Shown: positions 17,099 to 23,718 of the stretch, piece by piece
How the letters are laid out: every line of letters begins with the position of its first letter
Position numbering within the stretch: the stretch's first letter is position 1
Assembly (NCBI GenBank): GCA_964627455.1
Contig: CAZVKC010000028.1
Span: 1-64,000, forward strand
DNA: 64,000 nucleotides
Direction: 5' to 3'
DNA from: F-183 sp964627455
GTDB lineage: Bacteria; Acidobacteriota; Terriglobia; Bryobacterales; Bryobacteraceae
Notes under the pieces: model-generated
The model's input: the letters and a program-made list of their open reading frames with translations, nothing else
Told to the model about the DNA's origin: nothing
Databases searched by the model: none
Program-made: the position numbers and the translations under genes

Positions 17099-18036
17099 GC
17101 GACGGATTGATCACTATTATCGTGACCTTCGTGGGACTGTTTCTGGGCGAAGCGCTGCTCCTCGGACTGGGGCGCATGTTCGGGCTGTACGCGATCGTGC
17201 AGGAACGCACCTGCCATGTGTACGTGCTGTTCGGCAAAGTCATCGGCGTGCTGACGGAACCCGGCTGGTACTTCCTGCCGATGTCCCTCGGACCCGCGGC
17301 GATCATCATCAACCTGTTCGGCAAATGCTATGTGGTCGATATGCGGCTTGACCAGGAGTACCTGCGCAGCCAGCCGGTCAATTCCGAGGAAGGCGCACCG
17401 ATGGGCATCGGCATCTGGTACGAGATGCAGATCAGCGATCCGATCGCGTACCTCTTTAAGAACACCGATCCTCGCGGGTCGTTGCGCGCGAATGTGAGTA
17501 ACGCCACGGTGCGATGTCTGAGCAACATGCCACTCGCGTCGATGCTGCAGACGCGTCACGAGATGAGCCGGACGGTTCGCGCGGAAGTATCGGCGAAGTC
17601 GCTGGCATGGGGCTATGTGTTGGGATCCGTGTACATCCGCAAGGTGCACTTCCGCGACGCCGCAATGATCCGGCAGATCGAAGAGAAGGTCGTCAACCGG
17701 CTGCGGCAGGTCACGTCGGCGATCAAGCAGGACGGCGCGAACCAGGTGAGCATCATCACGAGTTCGGCGGAACGTGAAGCAGCAGTAGAACTTGCGAAGG
17801 CGGCGGTGATTCGTCCGAACATGATTGGAGAGGCGTTGCGTGAGATTTCCGGCGATCCGGACGTAGCCCGGTCGCTGTTCGAGATCCTCGAGACGCAGAA
17901 GATCATCGAGAACAAAGGCGGCCAACTCACGCTGTTCTACGACGGCGCGCAGAACCGCATGCTCGCGGACCTGCTGGCCGCCGGACAGTCGCAGGGCGCG
18001 CCACCGCCTCTGCCTCCACCAGCGCCGCGCGCTTAG
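17095..18036 (+). CDS. SPFH/band-7 membrane protein B
   Basis: A 313-residue partner of the preceding SPFH protein. It has an N-terminal transmembrane segment (ITIIVTFVGLFLGEALLLGL), an SPFH core (about residues 35-230, with GWYFLPMSLGPAA and GIGIWYEMQISDPIAYLF) and a helical tail that ends in a proline-rich stretch (APPPLPPPAPRA). It overlaps the upstream gene by four bases and has a good ggagg ribosome binding site inside that gene. Its stop shares TTAG with the convergent terC-family gene. Paired divergent SPFH proteins suggest a hetero-oligomeric scaffold, as with HflK/HflC, but no FtsH gene lies nearby. Confidence 0.85.
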   Translation: MSDGLITIIVTFVGLFLGEALLLGLGRMFGLYAIVQERTCHVYVLFGKVIGVLTEPGWYFLPMSLGPAAIIINLFGKCYVVDMRLDQEYLRSQPVNSEEGAPMGIGIWYEMQISDPIAYLFKNTDPRGSLRANVSNATVRCLSNMPLASMLQTRHEMSRTVRAEVSAKSLAWGYVLGSVYIRKVHFRDAAMIRQIEEKVVNRLRQVTSAIKQDGANQVSIITSSAEREAAVELAKAAVIRPNMIGEALREISGDPDVARSLFEILETQKIIENKGGQLTLFYDGAQNRMLADLLAAGQSQGAPPPLPPPAPRA

Positions 18037-19061
18037 GCGCCGGTGGACATCGGCTGCTTCTTCGGGAAGGCGAGTGAGAGTCCGATGGAGATTCCGAGGA
18101 CTCCGAAGATGATGCCCAGCGAGAGACTGGTAGGGAAGTGGCCCTCGTACACCTGGTTGAGCCACGCCATCTTGAGTCCGATGAAGACGAGGATCAGTGC
18201 AAGGCCGTAACGCAGCAGGTAGAAGCGGTGCACGGCGCCTGCGAGCAGGAAGTACATCGAACGCAAGCCGAGGATCGCGAAGATGTTCGACGTGTAGACG
18301 ATGAGAGGTTCCTGCGTGAGAGCGAAGATCGCAGGAACGCTATCGACTGCGAAGATCACGTCGCTCGCTTCGAGCAACACGAGCGTGAGGAACAGCGGCG
18401 TGGCGACGCGGCGTCCCTGGTCGGAGATGAAGAACTTCGGGCCGTACAACTGGCCGCTGACCGGGATGAAGCGGCGCACGGTCTGCAGCAGCAGGTTGTT
18501 CTCGAGGTCCGGTTGATCGTCGTCATCGCCGAACAGCATCTTGACGCCGGTGAAGACGAGGAAGCCTCCGAACAACCAGATCACCCAGGTGTAACCGAGC
18601 AGCAGGCTGCCGAGGGCGATGAAGATCGAGCGGAAGATGATGGCGCCGAGGATGCCGTAGAAGAGCGTGCGGTGCTGGTACTGCGGTGGGATGCGGAAGT
18701 AGGCGAACACGAGCACGAAGACAAACATGTTGTCGACGGACAACGTTTGTTCGACGACGTATCCCGAGAGGAATTCGAGCGCGGCTTCTTTGGCTTCGAG
18801 CGCGGCGTTGAAGCCGGGAATCGACTGCAGGCGTGGATCGATCGAAAATTTCCACAGGGCAAAGCGATAGAACGCAAAGTTGAAGATCGCCGCGAGGCTC
18901 ATCCACGCGGCGGTGGTGACCAGCGCTTCGCGAAAGCCGATGGTGTGCGCTTTACGATTGAAGACGCTGAGGTCGACGACGAGCATGACGATTACCATGA
19001 GCGTGAAGCCCAGGTAGAACCACCAATACTCGTTCAACGGAAACAGCAGAATGTTGTTCAC
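18033..19061 (-). CDS. TerC/Alx-family membrane protein, probable Mn2+ exporter
   Basis: A 342-residue integral membrane protein of the TerC family with about nine helices. The signature acidic transmembrane motifs are present: VDLSVFNRKAHTIGFREA in the first region, QTLSVDNMFVFVLVFAYFRIP and LEASDVIFAVDSVPAIFALT. Alx/TerC proteins have been linked to manganese export and to metal insertion into exported proteins. It starts in the ATGA overlap with the upstream small membrane gene. Both sit behind a yybP-ykoY-like leader, whose regulons very often contain TerC proteins. Metal specificity is inferred from that leader and family. Confidence 0.88.
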   Translation of the reverse strand: MNNILLFPLNEYWWFYLGFTLMVIVMLVVDLSVFNRKAHTIGFREALVTTAAWMSLAAIFNFAFYRFALWKFSIDPRLQSIPGFNAALEAKEAALEFLSGYVVEQTLSVDNMFVFVLVFAYFRIPPQYQHRTLFYGILGAIIFRSIFIALGSLLLGYTWVIWLFGGFLVFTGVKMLFGDDDDQPDLENNLLLQTVRRFIPVSGQLYGPKFFISDQGRRVATPLFLTLVLLEASDVIFAVDSVPAIFALTQEPLIVYTSNIFAILGLRSMYFLLAGAVHRFYLLRYGLALILVFIGLKMAWLNQVYEGHFPTSLSLGIIFGVLGISIGLSLAFPKKQPMSTGA

Positions 19062-19261
19062 TTGGCAGCCTTTGCTTCGAGCCAGCGCTTGAGGGCGGCA
19101 ATGTGTTTGTCGAGAAACGGCATCTTGATCCCGAGCAGGTGGAGGCCGAGGAGCATCAGCGGAATCCCCGGAATCACAGGCAGAAAGATGCCGGCGAATC
19201 CGATGACGAGGCAGAGGACGCCGCCCATCATATATAGAATGCCTCTAACGCGGTCTTTCAC
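19058..19261 (-). CDS. small two-helix membrane protein (PGPGW/DUF454-like)
   Basis: A 67-residue protein starting at GTG 19261. Helix 1 is about MMGGVLCLVIGFAGIFLPV and helix 2 begins at PGIPLMLLGLHLLG. The IPG-turn between them resembles small PGPGW/DUF454-type proteins. A Lys-rich amphipathic tail follows. It is the first gene after the riboswitch terminator, with a ggaggg sequence upstream at a rather long spacing, and it overlaps the TerC gene by four bases. A helper role for the TerC protein is possible but is only inferred from the operon. Confidence 0.75.
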   Translation of the reverse strand: MKDRVRGILYMMGGVLCLVIGFAGIFLPVIPGIPLMLLGLHLLGIKMPFLDKHIAALKRWLEAKAAK

Positions 19262-19280
19262 GATCTAAGATCCATCCCTC

Positions 19281-19351
19281 CAAAACACAAAGACCTTTCG
19301 CGAAGGCTCCCGCCACACGAGGTGCAGGCGGAAAGCGTTCGCGAAAGGTCT
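19281..19351 (-). terminator. riboswitch-controlled intrinsic terminator
   Basis: On the minus strand a perfect 14-bp stem (AGACCTTTCGCGAA with TTCGCGAAAGGTCT; 19338-19351 and 19291-19304) is followed by TTGTGTTTT. The 5' arm contains the 3' conserved strand of the manganese aptamer (GAGACCTTTCG), so aptamer closure and terminator formation exclude each other. Confidence 0.85.
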
Positions 19352-19466
19352 CGATCCTGCAAGCTTGCTCTGCCTGCATTGACGCTCCGGATTCACGCAT
19401 CGACTCACGCGAATCGTCCTGACGGAGACGCCATTCCGATGGGTTCGGCGATCTACTCCCCTGCCG
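19342..19466 (-). ncRNA. yybP-ykoY manganese riboswitch aptamer (candidate)
   Basis: The minus strand has the two conserved blocks of the yybP-ykoY family. GGGGAGTAG is at 19453-19461, and GAGACCTTTC is in the 3' part (about 19343-19352). P1 forms between CGGCAGG (19460-19466) and CCTTTCG (19342-19348) with one mismatch. A GATC/GATC pair (19450-19453 with 19353-19356) continues it. A central arm closes with CTCCG/CGGAG and GATTCGCG/TGCGTGAATC. Known members bind Mn2+ and switch expression on. Here a bound aptamer would hold the strand needed by the terminator. This is recognised from memory of the consensus; a covariance-model score was not computed. Confidence 0.8.
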
Positions 19467-19480
19467 GTCCGGCTACTACT

Positions 19481-19486
19481 ATTCTA
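19481..19486 (-). promoter_or_regulatory. -10 element for the riboswitch transcript
   Basis: TAGAAT on the minus strand would place the transcription start near 19474, about eight bases before the aptamer P1 strand. The -35 region is weak. Confidence 0.45.
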
Positions 19487-19523
19487 AGACGCGCCGTGAT
19501 GGAAGGGCGGTTCCCAAAAAGAA

Positions 19524-19558
19524 GAAGGGCCGCCAACACCGGCGGCCCTTCGTTTCTT
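19524..19558. terminator. bidirectional intrinsic terminator
   Basis: A perfect 11-bp stem (gaagggccgcc / ggcggcccttc, 19524-19534 and 19541-19551) has a T-rich run on the plus side and TTCTTTTT on the minus side. On the minus strand it ends the short transcript of the 22-residue gene and insulates the riboswitch operon. Confidence 0.85.
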
Positions 19559-19597
19559 TAGATCACTGCTGATCCGCTCGCTAGCGCGAGCACCGGC

Positions 19598-19666
19598 TTA
19601 CTTCTTCTTCTTCGCCGGGGCCTTCTTGGCGGCCTTCTTAGCAGCTTTCTTGGTTGCGTTCTTCAT
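19598..19666 (-). CDS. 22-residue Lys/Ala-rich histone-H1-like peptide
   Basis: This tiny gene reads MKNATKKAAKKAAKKAPAKK plus two Lys, with 11 Lys and 7 Ala and the KKAAKKA repeat seen in histone H1-like and HU C-terminal tails. It has a gggaga ribosome binding site nine bases before the ATG. A textbook sigma-70 promoter lies 62-90 bases upstream, and a strong terminator lies 47 bases after the stop. It is therefore a complete transcription unit. The expected role is binding of nucleic acid or other polyanions, inferred from composition only. Alternatively the RNA itself may be the functional product. Confidence 0.65.
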   Translation of the reverse strand: MKNATKKAAKKAAKKAPAKKKK

Positions 19667-19727
19667 TGAGTAATTCTCCCTTACATCAAGTTATGCACAA
19701 CTCTTGCGAGAAGCGCAGCGTGATTCA

Positions 19728-19756
19728 TATATAAGGTTCTTTGCGAACAAAGTCAA
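19728..19756 (-). promoter_or_regulatory. sigma-70 promoter of the 22-residue gene
   Basis: On the minus strand TTGACT (19751-19756) and TATATA (19728-19733) are separated by exactly 17 bases. The surrounding region is unusually AT-rich for this window. The predicted start is near 19721, giving a leader of about 55 bases. Confidence 0.75.
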
Positions 19757-19905
19757 GAGAAAAATGCATGTGAGAGGGTGTTGATGCACAAGTCTTAATC
19801 AAACGTTTCACATGCTGCATGTTTCGGGAACATCGCATGCATGAAATGTTTGAAAGCAGGGTGCGCGCGAAGCCCTGTATTCATGCGGGTCCGGCGCACT
19901 TCGCG

Positions 19906-21072
19906 TCAAACGTAGAGACGCTTCACACGCGCATGAATGCCGCACAGCACGCTGTACGAGATGGTGCCCGCAAGTTTCGCGATCTGCTGCGCATCGATCG
20001 ACGCATCGCCTTCGCTGCCGAGCAACATCACGCTGTCGCCTGCTTCAATCGGAGGACAGTTGGTGACGTCGATCGTGGTGAGATCCATGGACACGGCGCC
20101 GATGATCGGCGCATAGCATCCGCGCACGATGACGCGGCCGCGGCCGCCGAGACGATGCGGGATGCCGTCGGCGTATCCGGCGGCGAGGATCGCGATGCGC
20201 GATGGTACGCGCGTGACGTGCATGCCACCGTAACCAATGCGCGCTCCGGCTTCAACGTCTTTCACAGCGAGCACGGCAGCGCGCCAGGTCAATGCAGGCT
20301 TCACGTGCAAACGCAATGCAGGCGCGGATGCGCCACGCGCCGGCGATACGTATCCGTAGATCGCATGTCCGGGACGAACGAGGTTGCAAAACGACGCATC
20401 ACGGCCGTAGCCCAGCGGATTGGTGCTCGACATATGCGTGTAGCGCGGACGCACACCGGCTTCCGCGAGCGCGTCACGCACGCGGCGGAACTGCTCGATC
20501 TGATCCTCTGTCTGCGGCGAGTCGAAGTCCGAAGAAGATGCGAAGTGCGTCATGAGGCCTTCGAATTCCACAGCCTCAGAGGACGCGCGGTGTAGCGCGT
20601 CGATGACGTGCGAAGCGGCAGCGCGAGTTCCGAGGCGGCCCATGCCGGAGTCGATCTTGAGGTGGAACGGCAGGCGGCGGCCGATGCGGTTGGCGATCGT
20701 TTCCCATTCGGCGATGCCGGCGAGGTCGTGGATGACGGGCGTGAGCGAATGTTCGGCGAGCGCGAGCCGTTCGAAGGGGAGGAAGTCCGCCATGACGAGG
20801 ATCCGCGACTGGCATCCGGATTCGCGCAACGCGATGCCTTCCTCGACGTTGCTCACCGCGAGCCAGCGGGCGCCTTCTGCTTCCAGAACGTGAGAGACCG
20901 CGACCGCGCCATGCCGGTAGGCGTCGGCTTTCACGACCGGCATGAGTTCGACATCCGGACCAGCTGCGTTGCGGACCGCGCGGAAGTTTTCGGCGATCTG
21001 CCGGCGTGAGACTTCGACCCAGGAACGATGGAGAACTTGCGTGGTTGCCGCCGCTGTCTGCTGCTGCTGCAT
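19906..21072 (-). CDS. alr: alanine racemase
   Basis: A 388-residue PLP enzyme interconverting L- and D-alanine for peptidoglycan precursors. The PLP lysine is Lys48 in MPVVKADAYRHGA. The C-terminal beta-domain carries the second catalytic tyrosine (GARIGYGGMHVT) and the conserved AAGYADGIPR-like segment (AAGYADGIPHRL). MSSTNPLGY and FCNLVRPGHAIYGY fit the substrate and cofactor region. The length is normal for the family. The first ten residues are Gln/Ala/Thr-rich. The gene stands alone, with about 240 bases to the 22-residue gene downstream. Confidence 0.93.
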   Translation of the reverse strand: MQQQQTAAATTQVLHRSWVEVSRRQIAENFRAVRNAAGPDVELMPVVKADAYRHGAVAVSHVLEAEGARWLAVSNVEEGIALRESGCQSRILVMADFLPFERLALAEHSLTPVIHDLAGIAEWETIANRIGRRLPFHLKIDSGMGRLGTRAAASHVIDALHRASSEAVEFEGLMTHFASSSDFDSPQTEDQIEQFRRVRDALAEAGVRPRYTHMSSTNPLGYGRDASFCNLVRPGHAIYGYVSPARGASAPALRLHVKPALTWRAAVLAVKDVEAGARIGYGGMHVTRVPSRIAILAAGYADGIPHRLGGRGRVIVRGCYAPIIGAVSMDLTTIDVTNCPPIEAGDSVMLLGSEGDASIDAQQIAKLAGTISYSVLCGIHARVKRLYV

Positions 21073-21260
21073 GCGATATTACGAAGGTACCAGTCCAGGC
21101 CGCAACCTTAGAACCCGCGATTGGAACTTTCGCACGATCGACCGGGGCCGGATGCGCGCCTATCATCAAATCAGCAAGAGCGATACCTCTCCTCTCCATC
21201 GCTCATGTCGCTCTGGCGGCAGGATTTTTGATTTCGCCGTGTAGCTACTCCTTGCTTTTC

Positions 21261-21299
21261 AGGCTCGCACCCCATTGTGGATGCGAGCCTTCCTCTTTT
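21261..21299 (+). terminator. intrinsic terminator upstream of the hydrolase gene
   Basis: A perfect 9-bp stem (aggctcgca / tgcgagcct, 21261-21269 and 21282-21290) is followed by tcctctttt on the plus strand. No plus-strand gene ends before it, so it may end a short leader RNA or attenuate the gene at 21331. Confidence 0.6.
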
Positions 21300-21330
21300 C
21301 TCCCGGCTGCATTTCGGGTACAGTCTCCCC

Positions 21331-22155
21331 ATGTACATTGTGAGTTGCCGGCGCGGATTCGATTCCAATCAGATTCCCGGCGCCAAAAACCAATTTCGAA
21401 ACTTCACCAATCCCGCGGATTCGTCGGTGTTCGTCGAGATGAACCTCACCGGACTGCTGGCGGCCGCCACCAACAAACACGTTTGCATTCTTGTTCACGG
21501 CTTCAACAACGACATCTCACAGGTCATGACCTCTTACTGGGACATCGTGACCCGGATGAGCGACACCGGGGTTGCGGGTCCTTTGGGGTACGGGCTTGTG
21601 GTCGGATTCACGTGGCCGGGGATGGCGACCGCGCCGGGTTATTTTGCTGCAGTCGGCACGGCAAAGAAGTCCGCGCCGTACCTGCTCGAGTTGATCAATC
21701 ATCTGCGGGGCGTGGCGCATTCGGTGGATGTGCAGACGCATTCGCTGGGGGCGCGCGTGGCGTTGACGGCTCTGCGCGATCCGTCCAAAGTCTTCGTGGA
21801 TCAATTGTTGCTGTCGGCGCCTGCCGTGGATCATCACCTGCTCGAGCCCGATGAGGATTTCTTCGCGGCGATGGACGCCTGCAACCGCTGCCTGGTCTTT
21901 CATTCGAAGAACGATCCGGTGCTGGGCGGCGCATATTGGATTGGCGACATCACCGACGGCATTCATCCCGCGCTGGGGCTGAAGGGTCCGCGCAACAAGA
22001 CGATCACACTGTCCAGGACGAAGAACGTGTACGTGGTCGATTGCTCGGCGAAGGTCAAGGAACACAGCGGGTATCGCAAGACGAACGCCTACTTCCAGTA
22101 CTGGAAGAACGTGCTGAGCGGCGCCGCTTTGACGCGCTACGACGAACTCGGTTGA
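21331..22155 (+). CDS. alpha/beta hydrolase (DUF900-like)
   Basis: A 274-residue alpha/beta hydrolase resembling the DUF900 family. The oxyanion-hole strand is CILVHGFNND, the nucleophile elbow is THSLGARVAL (Ser in the T-H-S-L-G turn), an acidic segment follows in SKNDPVLGG, and His is available in VKEHSGY. The substrate is unknown; family members include lipase- and esterase-like proteins. I prefer ATG 21331 (MYIVSCRRG) because the upstream in-frame ATG 21277 lies in the loop of the terminator hairpin. No signal peptide is evident from this start. Confidence 0.75.
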   Translation: MYIVSCRRGFDSNQIPGAKNQFRNFTNPADSSVFVEMNLTGLLAAATNKHVCILVHGFNNDISQVMTSYWDIVTRMSDTGVAGPLGYGLVVGFTWPGMATAPGYFAAVGTAKKSAPYLLELINHLRGVAHSVDVQTHSLGARVALTALRDPSKVFVDQLLLSAPAVDHHLLEPDEDFFAAMDACNRCLVFHSKNDPVLGGAYWIGDITDGIHPALGLKGPRNKTITLSRTKNVYVVDCSAKVKEHSGYRKTNAYFQYWKNVLSGAALTRYDELG

Positions 22156-22203
22156 ACCCCACGGCGTGTCGTTTAAGATAGGGGAGACATCGTTCCACCC
22201 TCT

Positions 22204-23691
22204 ATGACACGCAGACAGGTCGTACTTCAATCCGCAGCCCTGGCGGCGGGCTCTTCGTCTGCCGCTTCGGCTGCGGCGCCACAAAGCGGTGACATCTGTT
22301 TCATGACGGCCCGCGACCTCGCGGCGAAGCTTCGCAAGAAGCAGATTTCCGCGCGCGAGGTGCTGGATGCGCACCTGAAACAGATCGAGCGCGTGAATCC
22401 GAAGGTCAACGCGATCGTGACACTGGTGGCGGATCAGGCTCGCGAACGCGCAAAGCAGTTGGACGAACAGGCCGCGAAGGGGCGCTTTGCCGGGATCCTG
22501 CATGGACTTCCCGTCGCACACAAGGATCTCGTCGAGACCAAAGGGATTCGCACCACGTACGGTTCGCCGATCCACAAGGACTTCGTGCCGAAGGTCAACG
22601 CGTTGCTGGTGGACCGCATTCAAGGCGCCGGCGCGATCACGGTAGGCAAAACGAATACGCCGGAGTTCGGCGCCGGGTCGCAGACCTTTAATAAGGTGTT
22701 TGGCGCGACGAAGAATCCATACGATCAGACGAAGACCTGCGGCGGATCGAGCGGCGGCGCCGCGGTAGCGCTGGCGTGCGGGATGCTGCCGATCGCGGAT
22801 GGCAGCGATATGGGCGGGTCGCTGCGGAATCCCGCATCGTTCTGCGGAATCACGGGTTTTCGCATTTCACCCGGGCGCGTGCCGAGTTCAGCGTGGAGTC
22901 CGCTGAGTGTCGTGGGTCCGATGGGACGCAACGCCGGGGACGTCGCGCTGCTGCTGGCGGCGATGGCGGGTCCGGACCTTCGTTTTCCGATGTCGATTCA
23001 GGAGCCGGGTTCGAAGTTCGCGACGCAGGCGCTCGATGCGCGTTCGATGAAGGGCGTGAAGGTGGCGTGGTGTACCGGGGTCCCCGGGATGCCGTTCGAC
23101 GCGCGCGTGCTCGCGGTGATGGAATCGCATCGCAAGACGTTCGCGTCGGGGCTTGGATGCGTTGTGGAAAACGGGGCGCCGGATTTCAAGGGCGTCGATG
23201 AGGCGTTCCGTGTGTTCCGCGCGCTCAGCTTCTATCAGCAGCATGGCGCCAAGCTGGCGCAACATCGCGGTGAGATGAAGGCGACGGTAATTGAGGAGAT
23301 CGAGCGTGGGATAAAGCTGACGGGTCCACAGATTTCAGACGCGGAAGTCGCACGGACCGAGTTTTGCGCGCGGATGGGCGAGTTCCTGAAGAAGTACGAG
23401 TACCTGGTGCTGCCGACGGTGCAGGTTCCGCCGTTCGACGTCACGCAGGAGTACGTGCAGGAGATCAACGGCGAGAAGTTCACGAGCTACATCGACTGGA
23501 TGCGGTCGTGCTTCTACATCACGATGTCAGGGCTGCCGGCGATTTCCGTGCCTGCCGGATTCACGCCGGAGGGATTGCCGGTAGGACTGCAGATTGTCGG
23601 GCGTCCTCAGGCCGACTTCGCGGTGCTCGAGATCGCACACGCGTTTGAGACGGCGAGGGGCGCGTTCGCGCGGCCGAAGATCGCACTGTAG
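22204..23691 (+). CDS. amidase-signature family amidase, exported
   Basis: A 495-residue amidase of the GatA/FAAH superfamily. The Ser-cisSer-Lys triad is visible: Lys107 in LPVAHKD, Ser182 in CGGSSGGAAV and the nucleophile Ser206 in GSDMGGSLR, with the usual 24-residue spacing between the serines. The N-terminus (MTRRQVVLQSAALAAG) looks like a Tat signal, so the enzyme is probably periplasmic and not the tRNA-dependent GatA. It would hydrolyse small amides. The region 320-430 is the variable substrate-pocket part. It is followed closely by the secreted 795-residue protein. Confidence 0.88.
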   Translation: MTRRQVVLQSAALAAGSSSAASAAAPQSGDICFMTARDLAAKLRKKQISAREVLDAHLKQIERVNPKVNAIVTLVADQARERAKQLDEQAAKGRFAGILHGLPVAHKDLVETKGIRTTYGSPIHKDFVPKVNALLVDRIQGAGAITVGKTNTPEFGAGSQTFNKVFGATKNPYDQTKTCGGSSGGAAVALACGMLPIADGSDMGGSLRNPASFCGITGFRISPGRVPSSAWSPLSVVGPMGRNAGDVALLLAAMAGPDLRFPMSIQEPGSKFATQALDARSMKGVKVAWCTGVPGMPFDARVLAVMESHRKTFASGLGCVVENGAPDFKGVDEAFRVFRALSFYQQHGAKLAQHRGEMKATVIEEIERGIKLTGPQISDAEVARTEFCARMGEFLKKYEYLVLPTVQVPPFDVTQEYVQEINGEKFTSYIDWMRSCFYITMSGLPAISVPAGFTPEGLPVGLQIVGRPQADFAVLEIAHAFETARGAFARPKIAL

Positions 23692-23718
23692 TCGCCGGCG
23701 CATGCGGGCATCGCTACC

